Shown here piece after piece: positions 35,041-43,470 of a DNA stretch of 64,000 nucleotides. Position 1 is the stretch's first letter; every line of letters begins with the position of its first letter. The notes under the pieces are model-generated. The model ran no database searches, was not told the DNA's origin, and was given only the letters and a program-made list of their open reading frames with translations. This DNA comes from Phocaeicola coprocola DSM 17136 (GTDB taxonomy: Bacteria; Bacteroidota; Bacteroidia; Bacteroidales; Bacteroidaceae), in contig NZ_DS981485.1 in assembly GCF_000154845.1 (NCBI RefSeq), positions 1-64,000 on the forward strand, written 5' to 3'. The position numbers and the translations under genes are program-made.

Positions 35041-35385
35041 ATGAAAGCAATCGAAAATGTAAGAGAAAAAGCGAACCAAGTCATTAACCGCTATGGAAAG
35101 GTTATCTTCACCTTTCTCATATTCTTCACGCTGTTGGGAACGGCACAAGTGGCGGAGGCACAAAGCGGCCTGAAGATTAACAGCCTATCCGAAGTGACAG
35201 ACAAAGCCAAAGAGGGTGCGGACACCATTCTGGACGTAGCCAAATACATTTTGGCGGCGGTACTCGGCATCGCTCTGGTCTTTGTCATCTATTCGCTTGC
35301 CACGAACAATCCCCATGCCAAGGAATACCTGCTCGGCTGGATCATCGCCGTGGTAGTCATCATGGTAGCCTTCCTGATTATCTAA
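35041..35385 (+). CDS. traE: TraE-family protein (DUF4134), pilin-like
   Basis: The 114-residue protein has a signal peptide (TLLGTAQVAEAQ, cleavage near residue 41). Two membrane helices follow (ADTILDVAKYILAAVLGIALVFVIYSLAT and YLLGWIIAVVVIMVAFLII). This is the DUF4134/TraE pattern, comparable to VirB2-type pilins of type IV secretion. The gene order traE-traF-traG is the standard one in Bacteroides conjugative elements. A shorter relative without a signal peptide is encoded after traG. Confidence 0.85.
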   Translation: MKAIENVREKANQVINRYGKVIFTFLIFFTLLGTAQVAEAQSGLKINSLSEVTDKAKEGADTILDVAKYILAAVLGIALVFVIYSLATNNPHAKEYLLGWIIAVVVIMVAFLII

Positions 35386-35397
35386 AAACGAAGAGCC

Positions 35398-35709
35398 ATG
35401 AGAACCATGCGTAAAATCAACAAGCCGATCAAGTTCTTCGGTCTGTCATCGGGACAGTTCGCCATCTTCATGCTGCTGACGGCCATCATCATCATCGTGA
35501 GCATATTCAAGCAGCTGCACCCGATACTCATCATCGGAATCATTTCCGCCATTCTGTTTCTATCCGGTCTGCTGTTCCAAACCTTGAAAAAGGAACACAA
35601 GGCCGGTAACCCGGACTACCTGACCGGCCTCCGGATCAAGAACGCCACCCCCCGGCAGATAACGGACAAACGGCAGATTTTCAAATTCATCCTAAAACAG
35701 CAACCATGA
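35398..35709 (+). CDS. traF: TraF-family protein (DUF4133), VirB3-like
   Basis: The 103-residue protein has a short cytoplasmic start (KINKPIKFFGLSSGQFAIFML) and two adjacent membrane helices (about residues 18-55). A basic tail, KNATPRQITDKRQIF, follows. It matches the VirB3-type component that anchors the TraG ATPase. It overlaps traG by four bases, in agreement with the fused or coupled arrangement of VirB3 and VirB4. Confidence 0.87.
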   Translation: MRTMRKINKPIKFFGLSSGQFAIFMLLTAIIIIVSIFKQLHPILIIGIISAILFLSGLLFQTLKKEHKAGNPDYLTGLRIKNATPRQITDKRQIFKFILKQQP

Positions 35710-38312
35710 TAGGAATCATCATACTCATATCCCTGCTAATCTGTGCGCTGTGCCTGCTGATTGCTCTGCTGTATATCCGGCAGACAGAGATAGAGGTGAA
35801 GGACAAATCCGTGGATCTGGAAAGTGTCTTGCCTATCCAGACCATCACGGAGAACGCCGTCATCAACGGGAACGGTGACATCACCGTCGGCTACCGGCTG
35901 CTTCTGCCCGAAGTGTTCACCTTGTCGGAAAGCGAGGCGCAATACATCCATGAGCGGTTGGAGGCTCTTTTGAAGCTGCTTCCGGCAGGCACGGTCATCC
36001 ATCAGCAGAATTTCTACTATACGGGGCGATACCATCATGCAGAATACTCTTCCAATGCCCTGATAGCGGAGAACAACCGTCATTTCAACGGCAAGGAGAT
36101 ACTGAACAGTTACACCAACCTGTATGTGACGTTCACGAACGGCAGCCGAAACGGTAAGATACGCAAAAGCGCATCGGGCACCTCGCTGATGCGAAAGCTG
36201 CACTACCCGTTCAAGCAACCTTATAAGGAATATCAGCAACGGCTGACAGAAATGGAAGCCTTTCTGATGAACTTTGAGAACGGTTTGTCGTCCATCCAGC
36301 AGTTTGAGATACGCAAGATGGATGATACGGAACTGAACAACGCCATCTACGACTACGTCAACCTCTCTTACGAGACACCGGAAAACGATGCCACGCAGAA
36401 GAGCGTCAACCCTATGGCTGTCAGTGAAAGCGGAAGCATGAAAATAGGGCAGCAGCACGTTTCCATCCTTTCGCTGACCAACGAAGGCGAGCATCTTCAG
36501 GAACTGGCCGTGCCGCACACCGGCAAGTCGAAGGCATACGGGGGAAACATAGAGATACCGGACAGCATACGGAGCAAATGCTCGATGCTGTACCCCGTAG
36601 GACTTGGCCTGCCGTTCAACCACATCGTAAACATCGTGATAGAGATAACCGATCCAGATGCCACCGTAACGGCCATCGGTGCGGAGAAAGACGCGCTGAA
36701 CTACATCACCAACTTCTACCCTCCGGCGGCAGAGAAGCAACGCGAGCAGGCAGCCTTCTGCGATGAGATTACCCAGTTCGACTACCAGACCGCCTATACC
36801 GCCTTCAATGTCGTGCTGAACGATACAGACCGCACCTCGCTCATGCGGAAAACCGCACTGGTACAGCAAGGCTTCAGCTTTATGAACCAAAGTTCGTGCT
36901 ATGTGGAGAACGCCGAGCTGTGCAACCTGTTCTTCTGCAACATACCCGGCAATGCCAGGGCCAATTACCGGGGCTTCGTCAACACGACCAAGCAGGCCAT
37001 CTGCTATCTGCAAAAAGAGGGGATGTACCTTTCGGACGAGAAAGGGCATATCTACCATGACCGTTTCGGTACTCCCGCCAAGATAAACCTCTGGGATTAT
37101 CCGGCGCTGAACAACAAGAACCGCATCGTTATCGGCCCGTCCGGTTCCGGTAAATCTTTCTGGCTGAACAATTACATCCTGCAAAGCTATGAGCTGGGCC
37201 GGGATGTGATGATCATTGACATCGGCGGCTCTTACCGCTCGATGATAGCCTTGAACCGGGGCAAATACTTCGACTCTACCGAGCAGAAGAAATTTGCGTT
37301 CAACCCCTTCTTGTGTGACCGTGACAAGAACGGCAAATACCTGTACATCGACACCACGGATGCCGAGTCTGCCGATGACCAGATAAAGACCATCGTCGCC
37401 ATTATCAGCTACATTTGGAAGGTACGTGAACCCATGCTGCCTGCCGAAAACGCCATTCTCAGGAAATCCGTCATCGGATTTTACGACTATGTGAACAATT
37501 CTTCAATAGGAGAGAAGCATGAGCGTATCTTCCCGACGCTGATAACTTACCGGGCTTATCTGAAGGAAGTGTTCAGCAAACGGATGACCGAGTTTGAGAA
37601 ACAGAAATTCGAGATAGAGGAGCTGTTGCTTTTACTGGAACCCTATACGGACGGAGAGCTGTCATTCCTGCTGAACGCTACCGAGAACGTGGATATCGTG
37701 CATGACCGGCTGATAGCCTTCGATATGGAAGATGCCTCTAAGAAAGAGTACTTTCCACTCGTTGCCATCATCACCCTGCAAATGATCGTGGATAAAATCA
37801 AGAAACGCCAGGGGTTTGCCAAAGAGCTAATCATCGACGAAGCACTCGACTTCCTGCAAGACGAGAAATTCGGAGACTTCATCGCCTACCTGTACCGAAC
37901 CTTCCGTAAAAAGGAGGGAAGCATCACGCTGGCCGCACAGAACATCCTGTTTTTGAAAAACATGCCGTCCAGTATCAAGGACTCCATCATCATCAACTGC
38001 GCGACCAAGATTATCCTCGACCATTCAGAACACCGGCAGAACCTGCCGGAAGTGAAAGCCGTGCTTTCCATCACGGACGAAGAGGCCTATATGATCGAGT
38101 CGTTGCAGCGCACGGAACGCTGGAGAGAGTTTTTCATCAAGATGTCGAACGATGCCTTCATCTTCCGCAACGAGGTGTCCGACTTCGCCGCCGTAGCCTT
38201 CGATTCGCGCCAGGCGACAGTAGTACGACTGAAGCAGTTGTTCAACGAAAGCGGCTCGACCTATACGGCCATCAACCGCTATCTGGAGGAAAGGAGGAAA
38301 AAGTATGGATGA
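35706..38312 (+). CDS. traG: TraG conjugation ATPase (VirB4 type)
   Basis: This 868-residue protein has an N-terminal membrane segment (IILISLLICALCLLIALLYI) and a long VirB4 N-domain. The C-terminal ATPase has Walker A IGPSGSGKSFWLNN near residue 477 and Walker B LIIDEALDFL near 706. It ends with the usual arginine and glutamine motifs (LAAQNI, RTERWREFF). It powers pilus assembly and substrate transfer at the inner membrane. The length and motifs are normal for Bacteroides TraG. It overlaps the next small gene by eight bases. Confidence 0.95.
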   Translation: MIGIIILISLLICALCLLIALLYIRQTEIEVKDKSVDLESVLPIQTITENAVINGNGDITVGYRLLLPEVFTLSESEAQYIHERLEALLKLLPAGTVIHQQNFYYTGRYHHAEYSSNALIAENNRHFNGKEILNSYTNLYVTFTNGSRNGKIRKSASGTSLMRKLHYPFKQPYKEYQQRLTEMEAFLMNFENGLSSIQQFEIRKMDDTELNNAIYDYVNLSYETPENDATQKSVNPMAVSESGSMKIGQQHVSILSLTNEGEHLQELAVPHTGKSKAYGGNIEIPDSIRSKCSMLYPVGLGLPFNHIVNIVIEITDPDATVTAIGAEKDALNYITNFYPPAAEKQREQAAFCDEITQFDYQTAYTAFNVVLNDTDRTSLMRKTALVQQGFSFMNQSSCYVENAELCNLFFCNIPGNARANYRGFVNTTKQAICYLQKEGMYLSDEKGHIYHDRFGTPAKINLWDYPALNNKNRIVIGPSGSGKSFWLNNYILQSYELGRDVMIIDIGGSYRSMIALNRGKYFDSTEQKKFAFNPFLCDRDKNGKYLYIDTTDAESADDQIKTIVAIISYIWKVREPMLPAENAILRKSVIGFYDYVNNSSIGEKHERIFPTLITYRAYLKEVFSKRMTEFEKQKFEIEELLLLLEPYTDGELSFLLNATENVDIVHDRLIAFDMEDASKKEYFPLVAIITLQMIVDKIKKRQGFAKELIIDEALDFLQDEKFGDFIAYLYRTFRKKEGSITLAAQNILFLKNMPSSIKDSIIINCATKIILDHSEHRQNLPEVKAVLSITDEEAYMIESLQRTERWREFFIKMSNDAFIFRNEVSDFAAVAFDSRQATVVRLKQLFNESGSTYTAINRYLEERRKKYG

Positions 38313-38526
38313 CGCCACCCAAGGGCTGACCGCCCTTCTAGGCTGGTCAACCGACTTCAACGGCAGCGCATACAATCTTGCCGGAAGCATTGCCGCCGCA
38401 CTTTTGGGCGTTGCGCTCATTTTCGTGGTATGGGCACTCGCCACGAAAAAGGAAAATGCCAAGAGCTATCTGACAGCCTGGCTGGTATGTGTCATATTCA
38501 CCCTATTATTCATCACCAACAAATAA
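38305..38526 (+). CDS. Short DUF4134-like second pilin-type protein
   Basis: The 73-residue protein has two membrane helices. The core AAALLGVALIFVVWALATKKENAKSYLTAWLVCVIFTLLF resembles the traE core (LAAVLGIALVFVIYSLATNNPHAKEYLLGWIIAV). It has no signal peptide, only a short polar N-terminus. A second, truncated relative of TraE between traG and traI is not part of the classical order. It could be a minor pilin-like subunit. Confidence 0.7.
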   Translation: MDDATQGLTALLGWSTDFNGSAYNLAGSIAAALLGVALIFVVWALATKKENAKSYLTAWLVCVIFTLLFITNK

Positions 38527-38531
38527 CCGTC

Positions 38532-39128
38532 ATGAAAAGAATCATTCTCATACTCGGACTTGCCGCCTCGATAGGGCTGATGGGAACCGGCAGTGTTCAT
38601 GCCCAGTTCGTCGTGCATGATCCCGGCCACACCCTGCTGAACTCAACGGAATGGATCGCCAATGTCAAGAAATGGGTTACACAAATCAATGAAATGATCG
38701 ATGCCCAGGAACTGCGGCTCGGCCTGCAAAAGATCGACCAGTTGAAGGAACTCAAATCATTGAAAGAGCTTGCCGACCTGCTGGACGACGTAGCCTGCCT
38801 GAGCAGCGACTACAGCTTTTACCTGAACGTAGGATCGAATTACCACTGCCTGAAATTTCTCAACTTTCAGCGTGTGACCGTCAATCTGAGCCTGAGTACC
38901 GACCTGCTGTTCAAGGTGGCCACCGTGACCAGTTACTTCTCGATGAACTCGGAAGGGCGCATGTCCTTTATCGAGCAGGTGAAGGAATCGGTGGAAAAAG
39001 CCGCCGAAGAGATGCGTGAGTTTAACGAATCCGTGCGTTCCACGGTCATTTACAAATCCATGAAGGGGCATAACCGGAAGACCTATTACCAGGGACGGTT
39101 GGCCGCTTTCACACGACACACCAATTAA
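38532..39128 (+). CDS. traI: TraI-family protein (DUF4141), VirB5-like
   Basis: The 198-residue protein has a signal peptide (IILILGLAASIGLMGTGSVHAQ, cleavage near residue 23) and the DUF4141 start FVVHDPGHTLLNSTEWIANVKKWVTQINEMIDAQE. A helical body follows. The family lies at the VirB5 position, a periplasmic or pilus-tip component. I chose the ATG at 38532, 5 bp after the preceding stop; a longer frame to 38430 lacks a signal peptide and is rejected. Confidence 0.87.
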   Translation: MKRIILILGLAASIGLMGTGSVHAQFVVHDPGHTLLNSTEWIANVKKWVTQINEMIDAQELRLGLQKIDQLKELKSLKELADLLDDVACLSSDYSFYLNVGSNYHCLKFLNFQRVTVNLSLSTDLLFKVATVTSYFSMNSEGRMSFIEQVKESVEKAAEEMREFNESVRSTVIYKSMKGHNRKTYYQGRLAAFTRHTN

Positions 39129-39134
39129 AGCGTT

Positions 39135-40190
39135 ATGAATCAAGATAATTTTCTCTGGGGACTTCAGATCACGGACGGTCTGACGATGGAACTCGTTTCG
39201 CAAATGACAGTCATCGCCTTCGGTGTTGGTGTCATCTGCTTTATCTGCAACCTAGCATACAACTATCTCTATCACGGAGCCAGCCAGCTGTTAAGCCCGA
39301 ATGAGGACAAATTTCCCGACATGATGGAAATCGCCCGTTGCCTGGTACTGTTCTTCTGCCTAAGCATATACACCCCCATCGCCCAAACCATCGTAGGCAC
39401 GATGGAAGTAATCAACGAAGCCACCTCGCTGACCTCCGAGCGTGCGCAGGAATTTGCCCAGTTCATGGCACAATCAGCCATCGAACAAGGAGAGATGATT
39501 GCCGAATACGACAAACACAGCCTCCAGTCGGAGGTAGCAGCCGGAGAAGACAGCACCGGCGCCATGCAGCACGAACTGGATAAAAAGATGGAAGAGGACG
39601 AAATGACCGGTGTACGCTCCAGCGTGGAGAAGATTGTGCAGCTGCTCAACCCCGCCAACCTCGCCACCCTTGTGCTTCATGGCATTTCCGCCCTATTGGT
39701 AGGAATCATACAAGTAGTCATCTTGGGTATCGGCGTGGTCATTGTCAAGCTACTGGTCATTCTCGGCCCGTTTGTCTTTGCCGTAAGCATGTTGCCGGTC
39801 TTTCAGAAACAGTTGAGTATCTGGTTCGGTACGCTCTGCTCCGCCTGTATGGTATTCACCGTCATCAATATTCTGAACCAAATCATATGGCAGACCTTCA
39901 AGGCCATCTATACGGAAAGTGCCGACATGGTGGACGCAGCTACGCAGCAGATACAATATTTAGGAATGGATCTCGCCCTGATTGGTGCTTATTGCAGCTG
40001 TTTCTGGCTATCCTCCAAAATCGTAGGACACAGCGATGCCGGGAAAATCATTTCGAAAACCGTGTCAATCGTCACCACGGCGGCCACCATCGCCCTGATG
40101 GGAGGCGCAGCGGCAGGCGGCAAGCTGACCAACGTAGGCGGTGCCGCCTCTATCGGGGCAAGTTTCATAAACGACAACAATAAAAAATAG
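39135..40190 (+). CDS. traJ: TraJ, polytopic inner-membrane channel protein (VirB6-like)
   Basis: The 351-residue protein has five or six membrane segments (MTVIAFGVGVICFICNLAY, LVLFFCLSIYTPIAQTIV, ISALLVGIIQVVILGIGVVIVKLLVILGPFVFAVSML and later ones) and an acidic central loop. It ends with a glycine-alanine-rich tail. These features and the position after traI identify the Bacteroides TraJ family, the VirB6-like channel. The gene is intact and of usual length. Confidence 0.92.
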   Translation: MNQDNFLWGLQITDGLTMELVSQMTVIAFGVGVICFICNLAYNYLYHGASQLLSPNEDKFPDMMEIARCLVLFFCLSIYTPIAQTIVGTMEVINEATSLTSERAQEFAQFMAQSAIEQGEMIAEYDKHSLQSEVAAGEDSTGAMQHELDKKMEEDEMTGVRSSVEKIVQLLNPANLATLVLHGISALLVGIIQVVILGIGVVIVKLLVILGPFVFAVSMLPVFQKQLSIWFGTLCSACMVFTVINILNQIIWQTFKAIYTESADMVDAATQQIQYLGMDLALIGAYCSCFWLSSKIVGHSDAGKIISKTVSIVTTAATIALMGGAAAGGKLTNVGGAASIGASFINDNNKK

Positions 40191-40194
40191 AACT

Positions 40195-40893
40195 ATGAAT
40201 CTGATGAAATTCAAAGGAGCAGATGATGCGGTCAAGCTGACTATCCGGCTTTCAGCCGGGTACTGCATCATTCTGACTATCGCTTTTGCCAGCAGTATCA
40301 TCTTCCTTATCAACAAAATAGAAAAAGCATACGGCCAGGCTCTCGTCATCGACAGGCAGGGAGAAGTCTATGAGGCAAGCAGCCTGTCTGCCAGCGATAT
40401 GCGGCAATACGAATACATGAACCATGTAAAGACCTTCGTAACCCACTGGTATGCCTTTGACGAGAGCAGCTACGAGAAGAACATTTCGCTTGCGCTCAAC
40501 CTCATAGGCAACAAGGGGAAGGAGCTGTTGAACGAGTACAACGATGTGAATATGCTGAACTCACTCATACAAAAGAATATCCGTTACGGGGTACGCATCA
40601 AGGATGTAGAGATTAACACACAAACGATACCCGTTTCCGGAAAGATAATCTTCACGCAGACCGGGTACCGGGCACGGGGAAGCATCTCACGTAATATCGA
40701 AGCGGAGTTCACCATCTATGATATGCTGTCCCGCAGCGAGGAAAATGCGCACGGAGCCAAGATAGAAGATTGGATTGTCCGCTATTCCGAACCCGTGGAA
40801 AGCAACGGCACCAACACATCGCAGGCAGCTTCTCCGGGCAAGAATGAAAACCAGTCAGAAACCTCTAAACCAACCGACCATGGAACCGAATAA
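40195..40893 (+). CDS. traK: TraK, bitopic inner-membrane protein (VirB8-like)
   Basis: This 232-residue protein has one N-terminal membrane helix (TIRLSAGYCIILTIAFASSIIFLI) and a periplasmic NTF2-like domain with YEYMNHVKTFVTHWYAFDESSYEKNI. The C-terminal tail is long, disordered and rich in Ser, Asn and Thr. TraK proteins correspond to VirB8 and link channel parts. It overlaps traM by 14 bp. Confidence 0.92.
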   Translation: MNLMKFKGADDAVKLTIRLSAGYCIILTIAFASSIIFLINKIEKAYGQALVIDRQGEVYEASSLSASDMRQYEYMNHVKTFVTHWYAFDESSYEKNISLALNLIGNKGKELLNEYNDVNMLNSLIQKNIRYGVRIKDVEINTQTIPVSGKIIFTQTGYRARGSISRNIEAEFTIYDMLSRSEENAHGAKIEDWIVRYSEPVESNGTNTSQAASPGKNENQSETSKPTDHGTE

Positions 40894-42163
40894 ACTTATC
40901 AAAGACAAGAACAAGCTGTTGATGGCCATCCCGGTAATCCTGGGCATCCTCTTCCTTTATGTATTCTTCATCCGTGAGGACGGGAACGTGCCGTCAGGGA
41001 GTGACAGACAGGCCGCCTCGCAAGCCTTTTTGGAACCACAGTCGGAAATGGCCGACAAGGTGAACGACAAGATGGAAGCCTATAAGCAGGACAAACTGGA
41101 AGAGCAGGAGAAGGCACGCATCCTGAAAGAGTCTCAGGTCAAAGGATCTGATTTTTACTTCGAGCTGCAAAACCAGCAGGAGCGGTATGACCGTGCCACA
41201 CTGGAGCGCATCCGCCGTATGCAGAACGATCCGTACAGCGAAGTCATGGCAGAATACGGAGGTGGCCGGAACGGACGCTTCTCTCATCAGCTGGAAAGCC
41301 AACTGGACGGACTGGAGGACGAGCAGGCGCTCAACGAGATTATCCGGGAAGCCAAGAAGAACTCACGCATCCGCAAGGAACTGGAAGAATCCGACAAATA
41401 CCGCAAGCGCATGTATGAACGGATTGTCAATTATGACCAAGAGGGAAAAACGGAGAAAGCCGCTGCCAACCCTTCCGGCCATCCATCCGCCGACAGCCTG
41501 ATGCAAAAAGGCCCGATCTACCATGCCGAAAACGGCAAGCGGGTACGCCGCCAACCGACCTCCGCACCGGGAAACAGCAACCTCTTCAGGGCTTGCATCC
41601 ACGGCGACCAGACCGTAGTCACGGGCAGTACGGTACGGATGCGGTTGCTTCAGGACGTAACCCTATCCGGCATGAAGATACCGGCCAACACGCTGTTTTA
41701 CGGTATCGCCACTTTGGGAGCCAACCGCCTCGATGTGGTAGTCAGCAACCTGAAGGTAGGAGACAACCTCAATCCCGTATCGGTGGTTGTCTTCGACAAT
41801 GATGCCATGGAAGGTTTGAACCTGCCCAATAACCTGAAAGCCAGTGCAGCCAAGCGTATGGAACAAGGTCTTGTACAGAACATTGACATGCCGCTCTCTT
41901 CCATCGGCACGATGGCCAGCGAAGTGACCAGCGTAGTCAACGCCACCACCCAGGTAGCCAAGCAAATCTTGAACATGAGCCTCTCACAAGTGAAGGTACA
42001 TCTCAAGTCCAACTACGAAATGTATATCCAAGAAGAGAGTCAGGAATCGAAGTTGCGTAGGCAAGCCGTGCAAGCGGAGTTACAGAAGCTCTATGAGCAA
42101 ATGGAACAAGAGAAAACGAACAAGAAAAATCATCCCCTTCAAACATTGATAGACAAATTATGA
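40880..42163 (+). CDS. traM: TraM, VirB10-like channel protein
   Basis: The 427-residue protein has a single N-terminal helix (LLMAIPVILGILFLYVFFI), a long charged coiled region (about 60-190) and a C-terminal domain: FRACIHGDQTVVTGSTVRMRLLQDVTLSGMKIPANTLFYGIATL. That resembles the TrbI/VirB10 beta barrel. It spans the periplasm between inner and outer membrane. I chose the ATG at 40880 within the traK end; the longer frame from 40775 lies antiparallel to real traK coding sense and has no support. Confidence 0.9.
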   Translation: MEPNKLIKDKNKLLMAIPVILGILFLYVFFIREDGNVPSGSDRQAASQAFLEPQSEMADKVNDKMEAYKQDKLEEQEKARILKESQVKGSDFYFELQNQQERYDRATLERIRRMQNDPYSEVMAEYGGGRNGRFSHQLESQLDGLEDEQALNEIIREAKKNSRIRKELEESDKYRKRMYERIVNYDQEGKTEKAAANPSGHPSADSLMQKGPIYHAENGKRVRRQPTSAPGNSNLFRACIHGDQTVVTGSTVRMRLLQDVTLSGMKIPANTLFYGIATLGANRLDVVVSNLKVGDNLNPVSVVVFDNDAMEGLNLPNNLKASAAKRMEQGLVQNIDMPLSSIGTMASEVTSVVNATTQVAKQILNMSLSQVKVHLKSNYEMYIQEESQESKLRRQAVQAELQKLYEQMEQEKTNKKNHPLQTLIDKL

Positions 42164-42345
42164 TAGACATTCTCAATTACCTGCTTGCGCTGTCAGCGGT
42201 CTTTTTCGGCTATCGGATCTACGTATCACGCCGGAACGGACGAGCCTTTAAAGAAATCCGTCCGCTGACCGTTTCTTTCGGCATTACCCTGCTTCTTCTA
42301 TGGGGCATTACCGTATTCACCGCCTTTTTTTCAAGAACCGTTTAA
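42160..42345 (+). CDS. Small membrane protein between traM and traN
   Basis: The 61-residue protein has two hydrophobic helices (ILNYLLALSAVFFGYRIYV and TVSFGITLLLLWGITVFTAFF) and a basic loop between. Classical elements have TraL near this place, but the similarity is not strong enough to name it. The start overlaps the traM stop by four bases. Confidence 0.65.
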   Translation: MIDILNYLLALSAVFFGYRIYVSRRNGRAFKEIRPLTVSFGITLLLLWGITVFTAFFSRTV

Positions 42346-42357
42346 CATATCGACAAC

Positions 42358-43470
42358 ATGAAGAAATATATTTATCTACTGTTTTACTGCTTTGTGTGCA
42401 GTCTGCCGCTCTTCGCTCAGGAAAACGGCACTCCCCGGAAACAAGCCATCAGCCAAAAAGACATCTTTATCTCTTTCGACTGTGTGAAACACCTGGTATT
42501 TCCTGTGCAAGTATCTGATATCGCCATCGGCGAACAGGAGCTTGTCATGGCCAGCCGGGTAGAAGAGGCGCCCCATATCGTCAGGCTCTCGGCGCAAGCG
42601 GAAGGATTCACCGAAGAGACCAACCTGACCGTAGTCTGCATCGACGGAAGCGTTTACACCTATCACATCCGCTACCTTCCCGAAGGCGGCACGGATTCGT
42701 ACCCGAACATTTACGAGGACAACGGGAAATGGCAGCACCATGACTATCAGGCAGAAGTCAGCGACCTCCATCTGGCCGAGTTCTTCTTTCCGGAGGACAT
42801 CGCTTACGGAACGCCCGGCAACGAGGTGTCCTTCACTCTGGCCGCCTACAACAACCAGTTGAAAGTATCAACCGCCAAAGATGCCGTGGCATATTCCAAC
42901 CTGTTTGTGGTGGATAAGGCCATGAACACTTACCACATCACCATCAAACGGGGCAATACCTCCGTATTCACCTACAATTTTGATGACCAGCGCAAATATA
43001 CCGCCCATGTGGATGTGAACAGCGAGGAAATGGAAAGATGCATCCAAGAGCTGCGCACCAAGAAGCGCAACATCTACAGCCTGGGGGTCATCGAGAACAA
43101 GTTTGAGTTGTCAATGGCCAATCTGTATGTGCATGAGGACTTCATGTTTTTCATCTTTGACCTGAAAAACAAATCATACATCGACTACGACATCGAGTTT
43201 GTCAAATGTTTCCAGCGTGACCAAAAGAAGAGCAAGAACGCCATCCAGCAAGAAACGACCATCGAACCTATCTATCAGAAAGATTTTGATACGAAAATCA
43301 AGGGCAAGAGCCGGAACCGGCTGATACTTGGTTTCGACAAATTCACGATACCCGATGATAAGGTATTCGAGATCGAGATTTACGAGCGAAACGGCGGGCG
43401 GCACATCAAGCTGGCCGTGTTGAACGAATACATCCTTTCCGCAGAACCCTTATACAAGCCACAGCCATGA
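42358..43470 (+). CDS. traN: TraN, VirB9-like outer complex protein
   Basis: This 370-residue secreted protein has a signal peptide (FVCSLPLFAQ, cleavage near residue 21). The TraN-family body includes FISFDCVKHLVFPVQVSDIAIGEQELVMASRVEEAPHIVRLSA and VVCIDGSVYTYHIRYLPEG, then a second domain with LSMANLYVHEDFMFFIFDLKNKSYIDYDIEFVKCF. It corresponds to VirB9 and completes the outer-membrane ring with the VirB10-like protein. It overlaps the next gene by four bases. Confidence 0.92.
   Translation: MKKYIYLLFYCFVCSLPLFAQENGTPRKQAISQKDIFISFDCVKHLVFPVQVSDIAIGEQELVMASRVEEAPHIVRLSAQAEGFTEETNLTVVCIDGSVYTYHIRYLPEGGTDSYPNIYEDNGKWQHHDYQAEVSDLHLAEFFFPEDIAYGTPGNEVSFTLAAYNNQLKVSTAKDAVAYSNLFVVDKAMNTYHITIKRGNTSVFTYNFDDQRKYTAHVDVNSEEMERCIQELRTKKRNIYSLGVIENKFELSMANLYVHEDFMFFIFDLKNKSYIDYDIEFVKCFQRDQKKSKNAIQQETTIEPIYQKDFDTKIKGKSRNRLILGFDKFTIPDDKVFEIEIYERNGGRHIKLAVLNEYILSAEPLYKPQP

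Noticed and set aside
35736-37184. 482-residue minus-strand frame opposite traG
   Set aside because: It lies wholly antisense to a clear VirB4-type ATPase with intact motifs and is a by-product of its base composition.
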